Assembly (NCBI GenBank): GCA_020161795.1
Contig: JAIUOR010000012.1
Coordinates: 1 to 64,000, forward strand
Direction of reading: 5' to 3'
DNA from: Actinomycetota bacterium
Lineage (GTDB): Bacteria; Actinomycetota; Actinomycetes; Propionibacteriales; Propionibacteriaceae
Length of the DNA stretch: 64,000 nt
The notes under the pieces are model-generated. The model did not search any database, had not been told where the DNA came from, and was given only the letters and a program-made list of their open reading frames with translations. Both the position numbers and the translations under genes were made by a program. Positions 16,810 through 25,173 of this stretch are shown in pieces; the first letter of the stretch is position 1; every line of letters starts with the position of its first letter.

Positions 16810-17681
16810 TGACCGAGGTGCTGCCGGACCTGCCCGACCTGCGGGCGGCGTTCTGGCGTGGGGTGATGCCGAGGCGACCGCGTCCGGCGGCGGTGACCAC
16901 CAAGGAGGTGGTCGTCCCGGGTCACACCCCGGATCCCGAAGCGCTGGCGCGCTACGCCCGGGTCTGCGGGTTCACGCTGCGGGACGCGCTGCCGCCCACC
17001 TGGCTGCACGTCCTCACCTTTCCGCTGCACCTCCATCTGCTGGCCGACCCAGGCACCACCCTGCCGCTGGCCGGCCTGGTGCACGTCCGCAACCGGATGC
17101 GGCTGCACCGCCCGACGCTGCTCACCGAGCAGCTGGAGATCGGTTCCGGGATCGGCAACCTGCGTCCCCATCGCCGCGGCGCCCTGGTGGACCTGACCGG
17201 CCGGGTTCACGTCGGCGCGGAACTGGTCTGGGAAGGGGTGACGACCTACCTGGCCCGAGGCGCGCAGGTGGCGGGCGCCGCCGGCTCCGCACACCACTCG
17301 CGCGATGCGCGTCAGGACTCCTTCGTTCCCGCGACCGAACCCGGCGGAGCCGGTGCCATCTGGCGATTGCCCGCCGATCTCGGACGGCAGTACAGCGAGG
17401 TCTCCGGCGACCCCAACCCGATCCACACCAGCCGGCTGGCAGCGAAGGCCGTCGGCTTCGCTCGGCCGATCATCCACGGGATGTGGACGCACGCGCGCGT
17501 GCTGGCCGCGCTGGAGAACCGGCTGCCCGACAGCTACGAGGTCGCGGTCGAGTTCACCAAGCCGATCCTGCTCCCCGGTACCGTCGGCTTCGCCGCGGCT
17601 CCCCGCCCGGGCGGCTGGGACGCCGCGGTCACGACGCGGGACGGCAGCAAACCGTACCTGCTGGCGCGCATCGACTACTGA
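16809..17681 (+). CDS. MaoC-type 3-hydroxyacyl-thioester dehydratase (HtdX-like)
   Basis: A 290-residue double hot-dog dehydratase. The hydratase-2 signature lies in the C-terminal half: YSEVSGDPNPIHTS then GFARPIIHGMW, giving the catalytic Asp and His of the (R)-hydratase site. The N-terminal half is the degenerate hot-dog that supports the long acyl tunnel. It hydrates 2-enoyl-CoA to (3R)-hydroxyacyl-CoA or the reverse. It is directly coupled to fabG, the order htdX/fabG4/fadA2 being known in mycobacteria. The cluster lacks an acyl-CoA synthetase. Confidence 0.88.
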   Translation: MTEVLPDLPDLRAAFWRGVMPRRPRPAAVTTKEVVVPGHTPDPEALARYARVCGFTLRDALPPTWLHVLTFPLHLHLLADPGTTLPLAGLVHVRNRMRLHRPTLLTEQLEIGSGIGNLRPHRRGALVDLTGRVHVGAELVWEGVTTYLARGAQVAGAAGSAHHSRDARQDSFVPATEPGGAGAIWRLPADLGRQYSEVSGDPNPIHTSRLAAKAVGFARPIIHGMWTHARVLAALENRLPDSYEVAVEFTKPILLPGTVGFAAAPRPGGWDAAVTTRDGSKPYLLARIDY

Positions 17682-17774
17682 GCACCTGCCGGCCGGGCCG
17701 CGACTCGGGTGCCGAAGCCATCGACCCGCTGCTCAGCGAGCCGCCGCTCCACTAGCCTTCCCTCAGGAGGAACC

Positions 17775-18680
17775 GTGTCCGACACCGCCTGGGCGATCGT
17801 CGTCAACCCGACCAAGTTCGACGACCTGGATGCGCTGAAGCGTCGCGTATCCGCGCTGTGCACCGGCCGGGGCTGGCCCGAGCCCCGGTGGTACGAGACC
17901 ACCGCCGAGGATCCGGGCACCGGTCAGGCCGCCGAGGCGATGCAGGACGGCGCCGCCCTGGTCTGCCCGCTCGGCGGGGACGGGACGGTCCGCGCGGTGG
18001 CCACCGCCATGCTGGACAGCGGCGTGCCGCTCGGTCTGCTGCCCGGCGGCACCGGGAACCTGCTGGCCCGCAACCTCGGGCTGCCGATCGACGACCTGGA
18101 TGCCGCGCTGGCCGTCGCGGTGACCGGGAGCGACACCGGCGTGGACGCCGGCATGGTCGCCTTCGACGAGCGCGAGCCGGAGGTCTTCCTGGTGATGGCG
18201 GGGATGGGCCTCGACGCCGAGGCGGTGGCCGGGGCCAGCGTGCAGCTGAAACGTCAGTTCGGGTGGGTGGCCTACGCGCTCTCGGGCCTCAAGGGCCTGG
18301 TGCGCTCCGGTTTCAGCGTCCGGGTGGCGGCCGGCGGCCAGCGCGCCTTCAGCCAGCATGCCGCGACGGTGATGATCGGCAACTGCGGCGAGCTCACCGC
18401 CGGGGTGCGTCTGATGCCGGACGCCAGGGTGGACGACGGACTACTCGATGTGGCGGTCGTTTCGCCCCGTTCCCTGGGCTCCTGGTTCGCCGTCGGGGCG
18501 TACATCCTCACCCGCCATCGGTTCGGCCATTCGGCGATCGCCCATCTGCGGGGGCCTGAGGTCGGCATCGTGGCCGCCGAGCCCATCGACGCCCAGTTGG
18601 ACGGGGACGGTGTCGGCCGGGTCACCGCCGTGACGTGCTCGGTCCGGCCCGGCGCATTGACAGTCCGCGTGCCTGCCTGA
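17775..18680 (+). CDS. Diacylglycerol/lipid kinase family protein
   Basis: A 301-residue protein with the DAG-kinase catalytic fold. The ATP-binding motif PLGGDGTVRAV is near residue 70 and the second glycine-rich element GGTGNLLARNLGLP near residue 100. The C-terminal beta-sandwich carries DAGMVAFDE and DGLLDVAVVSP, both family landmarks. It probably phosphorylates a lipid such as diacylglycerol (phospholipid recycling) or a sphingoid/isoprenoid alcohol. GTG start with AGGAGGAA immediately upstream. It ends 11 bp from the convergent glycosyltransferase. Confidence 0.87.
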   Translation: MSDTAWAIVVNPTKFDDLDALKRRVSALCTGRGWPEPRWYETTAEDPGTGQAAEAMQDGAALVCPLGGDGTVRAVATAMLDSGVPLGLLPGGTGNLLARNLGLPIDDLDAALAVAVTGSDTGVDAGMVAFDEREPEVFLVMAGMGLDAEAVAGASVQLKRQFGWVAYALSGLKGLVRSGFSVRVAAGGQRAFSQHAATVMIGNCGELTAGVRLMPDARVDDGLLDVAVVSPRSLGSWFAVGAYILTRHRFGHSAIAHLRGPEVGIVAAEPIDAQLDGDGVGRVTAVTCSVRPGALTVRVPA

Positions 18681-18691
18681 GCTCCAGCCGG

Positions 18692-19972
18692 TCAGACCTC
18701 GGATTCGGCCGGGGCGAGCGCCGGACGCCCGGTGGCGTGCACCTCGTCCAGGGCGAGGGCTTCGGTGTGCGGGATCGGAACCCAGGTCGGGTCGCGGTAG
18801 AACAGCACCACGATGTTCAGGATCGACCACGAGAGCAGGTAGAGCGGGAAGGTCGCCACGGTCAGCCAGACCTTCGGCCAACTCGCGCGCTCGAGGCGCA
18901 GCACAGCCACCGCGACCGCGCCGATCAGCACATAGCCCAGGGACGCCGCCACCGCGACCTGCCCAACCAAACCGAGCCAGTCCCCGGAGGCCGCGGCGTC
19001 GGCCAGCAGCATTCCCACCCAGGCCAGCCCGGTGGCGCCGGCGATCGGGATGCCGATGCTGAACAGGAAGGCGTCCAGCTTGCCCCGCCAGTCGGCGCGG
19101 ACCGCGCGCCACAGGGCCGGCCCGCAGAGGCTGATCACCTGCATGCTCCCGACGGCCCAGCGGTAGCGCTGCCGCAGCGACTGCGCGAACGTCAGCGGCT
19201 GCTCGTCGTAGAAGACGGCATCCAGCGCCAGCCCCACCTGATGGCCGGCGGCGATCGCGTTCAGCGTGAACTCGATGTCCTCGCAGGCCGAACTGGTGTG
19301 CCAGCCACGGCCGTCCAGCACGTCAAGGGCGAACATGAACCCGGTGCCGCCCACCGATGTCACCGGCAGCCGGTGCCGGGCGCGCGGCAGGTGGAACAGC
19401 CGGGTCTGCATCAGCCAGAACAGGCTGCTGCAGCCGCTCACCCAGGAACTGGCGGGGTTCTTGCCCACCCGGTAACCGACCGCGATCGGGGTGCCGGCGT
19501 TCAGCTGCCGGTTCATCGCCGCCAGGAAGCCGGGGTCGACCAGATTGTCGGCATCGAAGACCACGCAGGCATCGAACTCGGCAGAGCGGTCGAACCTGTC
19601 GAAGAACCAGGTGAGCGCGTGGCCCTTGCCGATCCGGCTGGTATCGAATCGCTCCACCACGGTCGCGCCGGCCGCGCTGGCGACCTCGGCGGTGGCGTCG
19701 GTGCAATTGTCCGCGGTCACGAAGATCTCGAAGGCGTCCGAAGGGTACTCCTGCGAACGCAGGCTGCCGAGCAGTTGTCCGATCACGGCGGCCTCGTCCT
19801 TGGCGAAGACCAGCACCGCGAACCGGTGGGTCCGGTCGGTGCGGGCGACCAGCGGATCCAGCGTGCCGACGACGGGGAACGCGAGGAAGACGTGGTAGAG
19901 CCCGTATCCGCCGGCCACGATCAGAATCACCTGGCAGAGCAACGCGAATGCCGCGAACACCTCGGCCACCAT
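18692..19972 (-). CDS. Family 2 glycosyltransferase, membrane-bound
   Basis: A 426-residue GT2 enzyme with an N-terminal membrane segment, a cytoplasmic GT-A domain and several C-terminal helices. Catalytic landmarks: VLVFAKDEAAVIGQLL, the DxD motif in VVFDADNLVDP, ACEDIEFT with the catalytic-base ED, and QRYRW (QxxRW), the acceptor-site motif of processive or polyisoprenyl-type synthases such as cellulose/hyaluronan synthase and N-acetylglucosaminyltransferases. It should elongate or start a cell-surface glycan or glycolipid. It is divergent from a CrtO-type acyltransferase, 118 bp away, suggesting a common glycolipid pathway. Confidence 0.87.
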   Translation of the reverse strand: MVAEVFAAFALLCQVILIVAGGYGLYHVFLAFPVVGTLDPLVARTDRTHRFAVLVFAKDEAAVIGQLLGSLRSQEYPSDAFEIFVTADNCTDATAEVASAAGATVVERFDTSRIGKGHALTWFFDRFDRSAEFDACVVFDADNLVDPGFLAAMNRQLNAGTPIAVGYRVGKNPASSWVSGCSSLFWLMQTRLFHLPRARHRLPVTSVGGTGFMFALDVLDGRGWHTSSACEDIEFTLNAIAAGHQVGLALDAVFYDEQPLTFAQSLRQRYRWAVGSMQVISLCGPALWRAVRADWRGKLDAFLFSIGIPIAGATGLAWVGMLLADAAASGDWLGLVGQVAVAASLGYVLIGAVAVAVLRLERASWPKVWLTVATFPLYLLSWSILNIVVLFYRDPTWVPIPHTEALALDEVHATGRPALAPAESEV

Positions 19973-20090
19973 TCCCCGCTCTCACGCCCGACACTCAGTT
20001 CTCAGGAGTCGATTCTACCCCGGCCACGCCGTGACCCGAGAACGACAAGGGCTCACGCAGCGGTAGACTCGAAGGTCGGAGGTGGAACCG

Positions 20091-20618
20091 ATGCTCATTC
20101 AGAACGACGCGAGTTGGTCGCTGTTCTGGTTCAACTGCATCCTCTACACCGTCCTGGTGGTGATCCGGGCCTGGATCGACATGATCATCCCCGAGCGCTT
20201 CCTCCGTCCGGACAGCTGGTGGTTCCGCACCCGCGACTGGGAGCGGGACGGCGAGTGGTACCGCGAACAGCTGCGGATCGATCGCTGGAAGGACAAGCTC
20301 CCGGCCCTCAAGACCGCCGCGCGCTTCTCCAAGAAGCGGCTGACCGAGGCCAGCCGTCGCTACTTCAACCGGTTCATCACCGAGACCTGCCGCGCGGAGT
20401 CGAACCACCTGCGCGCCATCGGGTCGGTGGTGGCGATGCGGTTGTGGACGCCGGTGGATCTCTGGCTGGTCTGCCTGCTGATCGCCGTGGTCGGCAATGT
20501 CCCGTTCATCATGATCCAGCGCTACAACCGCCCCCGGCTGGTGCGTGCCCTGGAACGGATCGAGCGGCGCCAGCTGGCCGCCGCCGGCGATTCGGAACTG
20601 CGTCCGGCCACCGCCTGA
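20091..20618 (+). CDS. CrtO-family (glycosyl-diaponeurosporenoate) acyltransferase-like protein
   Basis: A 175-residue protein with an N-terminal hydrophobic segment and a C-terminal one. It matches the CrtO acyltransferase family of staphyloxanthin synthesis: a central WKDKLPALK block, an acidic ITETCRAESNH segment, and the C-terminal GNVPFIMIQRYNRPRL that is almost the same in Staphylococcus CrtO. The ATG at 20091 is chosen because GGAGG is 8 nt upstream; a GTG at 20082 overlaps that site. In the known pathway CrtO puts a fatty acid on the glucose of a glycosylated carotenoid acid. No carotenoid genes are here, so the acceptor may be another glycolipid made by the neighbouring GT2. Confidence 0.75.
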   Translation: MLIQNDASWSLFWFNCILYTVLVVIRAWIDMIIPERFLRPDSWWFRTRDWERDGEWYREQLRIDRWKDKLPALKTAARFSKKRLTEASRRYFNRFITETCRAESNHLRAIGSVVAMRLWTPVDLWLVCLLIAVVGNVPFIMIQRYNRPRLVRALERIERRQLAAAGDSELRPATA

Positions 20619-20622
20619 CGGC

Positions 20623-21987
20623 GTGCCCGCGTCGCCTGACCCCGTGACTCCGCGGGACGCCGCCTCCTCGTCGTCCGGCCGCTCGCTCAACGCCGAGATC
20701 TGGGCGCTGGCCCTACCCGCCTTCGCCACCCTGCTGGCCGAGCCGCTGCTGGTGCTGGCCGACTCGGCGATCATCGGGCACGTCTCGACCGACGCGCTGG
20801 CCGGCCTGGGAGTGGCGGCCAGCGTCCTCGGCCTGACCCTGGGGTTGTGCGTCTTCCTCGCCTACGGCACCACCGCCTCGGTGGCACGGCGGCTGGGCGC
20901 CGGAGACCGGGCCGGTGCGCTGGCCGGCGGCCTGGACGGCATCACGCTCGGCCTCGGCGTGGGAGTGGTGCTCGCGGCCGTCGTCGGCGCCCTCGCCGCC
21001 CCGATCGTCGGCCTCTACCAGGTGGCTCCCGAGGTCGCCGAGCCGGCCAGCGCCTACCTGGGCATCGTGGCGCTCGGCTTCCCCGCGGCCCTGGCGATCC
21101 TGGCGAGCACCGGCGTGCTGCGCGGCCTGCAGGACACCCGCACCCCGCTGCTGGTGGTGGGGTGCATGAACCTGGCCAATATCGGGCTCAACCTGACGCT
21201 CGTCTTCGGCCTCGGTTGGGGCATCGCCGGCGCCGCCACCGGAACGGTGATCGCCCAGTATGCCGCTGCCGCCTGGCTGGTGTCGGCGGTGCTGCGCGGC
21301 GCCCAGCGCGAGCAGGTGCGCTGGCGATGGCATCCGGCCGGGGTGCTCGCCGCGGCCGGCGCCAGCGCCTGGCTGATCGTCCGCACCCTGGGGTTGCAGG
21401 CAGCGCTGCTGACCACCACCGCGGTCGCCGCGCGCATGGGCACCACAGCCATGGCCGCGCACCAGGTGCTGAACAGCCTGTGGATGCTGCTGGTCTTCGC
21501 CATGGACGCGGTCGCCATCGCCGCCCAGGCCATCGTCGGACGCTACCTGGGCGCCGGCGAGCCGCGGATCGTCCGCTCGCTGCTCGGCCGGATGATCGGC
21601 TGGGGCGTCGCGATCGGCGTCGGCGGCGGTCTCGCGCTGTGGGCCGGGCAATGGCTGTACCTGCCCTGGTTCACCCCGGACGCCGCGGTGGTCGCCCAGA
21701 TCGGCCGGGTGCTGCCGCTGCTGGCCGCGCTCACCGTGGTCAACGCGGTGGTGTTCGTGCTGGACGGCGTGCTGATCGGGGCCGGGGACGCGCGCTACCT
21801 GGCGCTGGCGAGCCTGATCAACCTGGCGACCTACCTGCCGCTGGCGCTGGCCGTGGCCTGGACCGGCGCCGGCCTGGAGTGGCTGTGGCTGGCCTACGGC
21901 GGCCTGTCCCTGAGCCGGCTGGCCACCCTCGGCCTCCGCGCCCGCGGCACCCGCTGGATGCGCCTGGGCGCGGCAGCCGTCGGCTGA
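20623..21987 (+). CDS. dinF: MATE family efflux transporter (DinF type)
   Basis: A 454-residue 12-helix multidrug/oxidant extrusion protein. The N-terminal EIWALALPAFATLLAEPLLVLADSAIIGH and the fourth helix region are typical of the DinF subgroup, and the second half has the pseudo-repeat MGTTAMAAHQVLNSLW. MATE pumps exchange drugs or flavins for Na+ or H+. It begins 5 bp after the CrtO-like gene. GTG at 20623 or 20644 are both possible, neither with a strong ribosome binding site. Converges on the aldo/keto reductase gene. Confidence 0.88.
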   Translation: MPASPDPVTPRDAASSSSGRSLNAEIWALALPAFATLLAEPLLVLADSAIIGHVSTDALAGLGVAASVLGLTLGLCVFLAYGTTASVARRLGAGDRAGALAGGLDGITLGLGVGVVLAAVVGALAAPIVGLYQVAPEVAEPASAYLGIVALGFPAALAILASTGVLRGLQDTRTPLLVVGCMNLANIGLNLTLVFGLGWGIAGAATGTVIAQYAAAAWLVSAVLRGAQREQVRWRWHPAGVLAAAGASAWLIVRTLGLQAALLTTTAVAARMGTTAMAAHQVLNSLWMLLVFAMDAVAIAAQAIVGRYLGAGEPRIVRSLLGRMIGWGVAIGVGGGLALWAGQWLYLPWFTPDAAVVAQIGRVLPLLAALTVVNAVVFVLDGVLIGAGDARYLALASLINLATYLPLALAVAWTGAGLEWLWLAYGGLSLSRLATLGLRARGTRWMRLGAAAVG

Positions 21988-22029
21988 CCGGCGATCAGCC
22001 GATCGGCTCTGGCGACCTGCGAAGGACGC

Positions 22030-22965
22030 TCAGGGAACCAGGTGCCCTCCGGCGCGATAGAGGTCGTACCACTCCGGCCGGGTCAGGACGATGTCGGCGC
22101 CCGCCGCGGCCGCCCGCACCCGATCGGGGTTCGTGCTGCCCAGCACCACCTGCATCCCGGCGGGATGCCGCGTGATCCAGGCGGTGGCGATCGCCTCCGG
22201 CTCCACCTCGTACTTGGCGGCCAGCCTGTCGATGACGGCGTTCAGCTCGGGGTAGCCCCGGTTGCCGAGGAAGGGGCCGGTGAAGAAGCCGGCCTGGAAC
22301 GGCGACCAGGCCTGGATGGTGATGTCGTTGAGGCGGCAGTAGTCGAGCGTGCCCAGCGTCCGGTCGATCGACTCGTCGTGGCCGGCCATGTTCATCGCCG
22401 TTCCCTGGGCGATCAGGGCGGCATGGGGGATCGACAGCTGCAGCTGGTTGACGATCAGCGGCTGATCGACGTAGCGCTTCAGCAGTTCGATCTGCGCCGG
22501 GGTGTGGTTCGAGACGCCGAAATGCCGAACCTTCCCTGCCGCGACCAGCTCGTCGAAGGCACGGGCCACGTCCTCGGGCTCCACCAGCGCATCGGGCCGG
22601 TGCAGCAGCAGGATGTCGAGGTAGTCGGTCTGCAGCGCCGCCAGCGAGCCGTCCACGGCCTCGATGATGTGCTCGTAGGAGAAATCGAAGTACGGGCCCT
22701 CCTTGACGATGCCGGCCTTGCTCTGCAGCACGATCTCCTCGCGCTCCGCCGCCGGCAATCGCAGGGCTTCGGCGAACCGCCGCTCGCAGCCGTGGGGAAC
22801 CGGAGTCCCATAGATGTCGGCATGGTCGAAGAAGTCGATGCCCGCTTCCCGGATCACCTCGTACAGCGCCCGGACCTCCGCATCCGACTTCTCCTGGATG
22901 CGCATCATGCCGGCGATCACGGCCGGTACCACTCGATCGGTGCCCGGCAGTACGAATGTCTTCAT
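22030..22965 (-). CDS. Aldo/keto reductase
   Basis: A 311-residue NADPH-dependent TIM-barrel reductase. The catalytic tetrad is visible as Asp and Tyr in FFDHADIYG, Lys in VLQSKAG, and His in LLLHRPD. The C-terminal cofactor site is VVLGSTNPDRV. It resembles YdhF-type oxidoreductases. Substrate unknown. It stands alone, convergent with the MATE gene and in tandem with yggS after a 70-bp gap. Confidence 0.88.
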   Translation of the reverse strand: MKTFVLPGTDRVVPAVIAGMMRIQEKSDAEVRALYEVIREAGIDFFDHADIYGTPVPHGCERRFAEALRLPAAEREEIVLQSKAGIVKEGPYFDFSYEHIIEAVDGSLAALQTDYLDILLLHRPDALVEPEDVARAFDELVAAGKVRHFGVSNHTPAQIELLKRYVDQPLIVNQLQLSIPHAALIAQGTAMNMAGHDESIDRTLGTLDYCRLNDITIQAWSPFQAGFFTGPFLGNRGYPELNAVIDRLAAKYEVEPEAIATAWITRHPAGMQVVLGSTNPDRVRAAAAGADIVLTRPEWYDLYRAGGHLVP

Positions 22966-23036
22966 CGACCCCTCCTCGTCGCCCGAGCCGACCTCGAGCC
23001 CTCACCCGTCACTGTAGCGGGACGAGCCGACGATGG

Positions 23037-23795
23037 TCAGACTCCGTCTGCCGGCCAGTAGAGCGAGTCGGGGGTGGGCCGGCTGCCGAAGATGGCCTGC
23101 CCGACCCGGACCACCGTGGCGCCCTCCTCGATGGCGAGCTCGAAGTCACCGGACATGCCCATGCTGAGCTCGTCCACGCTGACCTGCTCGGGCAGGTCGT
23201 CCCGCAGCCGGTCGCGCAACTCGCGGAGCCGGACGAAACAGGCCCGTACCGCTGCCGCGTCCGGGCTGAACACCGCCAGGGTCATCAGGCCGCGAACCCG
23301 CAGCCCGGTGAACTGCGGCAACGCGGCCAGGAATCCCGGCACCTCCGCCACCGGCAACCCGTACTTGCTCTGCTCGGCCGAGGTGTTGACCTGGACGAAG
23401 ACATCCAGCCCCCGGCCCGCGGCCTGCAACCGCCGGTCGAGGGTCTCGGCCAGCCGTAGGCTGTCGAGCGCCTGGAACTCGTCGGCGAAGGCCACCACAT
23501 CGCGGGCCTTGTTGGTCTGCAGATGGCCGATCACCGACCAGGACAGGCCGTCGACGTCGGCCAGCGCGGCCGACTTGGCCTTCGCCTCCTGCACCTTGTT
23601 CTCGCCGAAGCTGCGCATCCCGGCGGCGATCGCCGCCCGCATCCGGGTCTCGTCCACCGTCTTGCTCACCGGCAGCAGCCGCACCTGGGAGACCTCCCGG
23701 CCGGCGCGCGTACACGCCGCGGCGATCCGGGAGTTCACCTGGGCCAGGTTGGCGGCGAACTCGGCGGCGGTGGCGGCGGTGCGGTAGTCGGACAC
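23037..23795 (-). CDS. yggS: YggS/PLPBP family pyridoxal-phosphate homeostasis protein
   Basis: A 252-residue protein with the fold-type III PLP barrel and no catalytic domain of its own. The PLP lysine is in LLPVSKTVD, and FGENKVQEAKAK, SVIGHLQTNK, VNTSAEQSKYGL and ELSMGMSGDF are signature blocks in order. It buffers PLP and affects amino acid and CoA metabolism. The GTG at 23795 gives the standard length. It usually neighbours sepF/ylm genes in Gram-positives; here it is isolated from them. Confidence 0.93.
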   Translation of the reverse strand: MSDYRTAATAAEFAANLAQVNSRIAAACTRAGREVSQVRLLPVSKTVDETRMRAAIAAGMRSFGENKVQEAKAKSAALADVDGLSWSVIGHLQTNKARDVVAFADEFQALDSLRLAETLDRRLQAAGRGLDVFVQVNTSAEQSKYGLPVAEVPGFLAALPQFTGLRVRGLMTLAVFSPDAAAVRACFVRLRELRDRLRDDLPEQVSVDELSMGMSGDFELAIEEGATVVRVGQAIFGSRPTPDSLYWPADGV

Positions 23796-23824
23796 CCCCG
23801 CAGGATAGCCCGGCCCGAGCCGGC

Positions 23825-24949
23825 TCAGCCGAACTCGACCGTGATCTCGTCGGCCGTCAGGTCGGCCCGCATCCGGGTCACCTTGTCGGTCGCCTCCCAA
23901 TGCGAACCGTCCTGGCCGGACACGTCTCCCTCCACCGTGATCGCCAGCTTCGCCGTCGCCGAACCCGGGTGGTCCAGGACGATCTCCGCATCGGCCAGTT
24001 GCGCGTCTGCCCCGGGCGCCGACCACCGCACGGTCGACTCGTCCAGGGTGACCTGATCGGGATGGGTGAGCGCGAAACCGCAGTTGTCGGGTTCCAACTC
24101 CCGCTGCTCCAAGCAGGCGGCGAACTGCTCCTCCGCCGCCTTCACCACCTCCGCCCGGCCGGCGTCGCTCAGTTCGACGGTGGCGGTGGGCACCGGCGAT
24201 TCGAGCGGGCCGGGCACGACGAAGTCGCCACCGACCAGGACCAGCCGCGGGTTGCTGGTGGTCAGCCGGTAGCTGCCGGGGAAGAGGGCGGGTCGGGGGC
24301 CGGTCACCGCGGCGTCGTTGAGCAGCAGCGGAACCGTCGGCAGCCCGTCGAGATCGACCTCGGCCGCCACCGTCTTCAGCCGCCAGGCGTTCTCCTGCCA
24401 GACCAGATCGAAGGTGCTCTCCACTGGTCGCTCGCCGAGCCGGTAGCGGGCTCGCACCTGCTGGATGTCGGTCCGGTCCGGTGGCACGACGACGTCGATC
24501 GCGGCGAGCGGGGCGGCGGCGCGGGATTCGGCGAGCACGGGATCGGTCAGCAGGGTCGGATCCGCGAGCGGTTCGGCAGCGTAGCCGAGGGCCGTCTCGG
24601 CGTCCCCGTCCGCCAGCGCAGTCAGGTAGCCGCGCACGGCGTCGGCGGCGGCGGCCCCGGAATGCCGGGATGCCATCGGACGGATCACCTGGTAGGCGAT
24701 CAGGATCGCCAGCAGTAGCAGCAGAAGTGAGATGAGCGCGATGGACACCTGCCGGCGACGCGGCGGCCGGTTGCCGAATCGGGGAGGTTCGTCCGCCTCC
24801 GGCGTGATCGACGCGATGCCCTGCGTCGCCAGGTAGGGGAACTGGGTCTCGGCCGCGACGGCGGAGTCGCTGCCCGGCTCGGCTGCCTCCTCCTCGGCGG
24901 GCGAGGGGTCGCTCAAGGGACCGTCTGACGGATCCCGGTCGTCGGCCAC
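23825..24949 (-). CDS. Membrane-anchored protein with extracytoplasmic domain, unknown function
   Basis: A 374-residue protein I cannot assign to a family with confidence. Residues 1-75 are an acidic, Pro-rich cytoplasmic segment with PPRRRQ before one strong membrane helix (about 76-96, ISLLLLLLAILIAYQVI). The rest is extracytoplasmic: a first domain (100-190) with a repeating DADAV/YAAEPL pattern like NTF2/TPR-type lid domains, and a second beta-rich domain with an HPDQVT...Cys pair (CLEQRELEPDNC), which suggests one disulphide. GTG at 24949 has GGGGGGA upstream. It lies 30 bp downstream of yggS's start, in tandem. An actinobacterial envelope or regulatory role is only a guess. Confidence 0.7.
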   Translation of the reverse strand: MADDRDPSDGPLSDPSPAEEEAAEPGSDSAVAAETQFPYLATQGIASITPEADEPPRFGNRPPRRRQVSIALISLLLLLLAILIAYQVIRPMASRHSGAAAADAVRGYLTALADGDAETALGYAAEPLADPTLLTDPVLAESRAAAPLAAIDVVVPPDRTDIQQVRARYRLGERPVESTFDLVWQENAWRLKTVAAEVDLDGLPTVPLLLNDAAVTGPRPALFPGSYRLTTSNPRLVLVGGDFVVPGPLESPVPTATVELSDAGRAEVVKAAEEQFAACLEQRELEPDNCGFALTHPDQVTLDESTVRWSAPGADAQLADAEIVLDHPGSATAKLAITVEGDVSGQDGSHWEATDKVTRMRADLTADEITVEFG

Positions 24950-25173
24950 GATTGTTCCCCCCAACAACGTCCGAACTAGGGCCACGATACTTGCCACCGC
25001 GAACCCGGATCGACGGTAGCCGTGGGTAGTCTTCCGCCCCGCCCGCGACGCGCCGTTGCCACCCGGCGGATCTGTCCGTGTCCTGGCCCGATCACCGGGG
25101 CGCCGGGTCACGGTTCGCTATGCTCCGGTTCTCGGGCACTGGTGTGCGCGAAACTCCAAGGAGCAGGCAGCAG

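Noticed and set aside
17682-17774. Possible small gene between maoC and the lipid kinase
   Set aside because: No start with a ribosome binding site and no coding character; it is the leader of the kinase gene.
20545-20622. Earlier start of the MATE gene
   Set aside because: It would overlap the CrtO-like gene by a full 70 bp and the added residues are not hydrophobic or conserved.
21997-22008. AGCCGATCGGCT palindrome between the MATE and aldo/keto reductase genes
   Set aside because: It has no loop and no U-run, so it is not a credible terminator; chance GC palindrome is likely.
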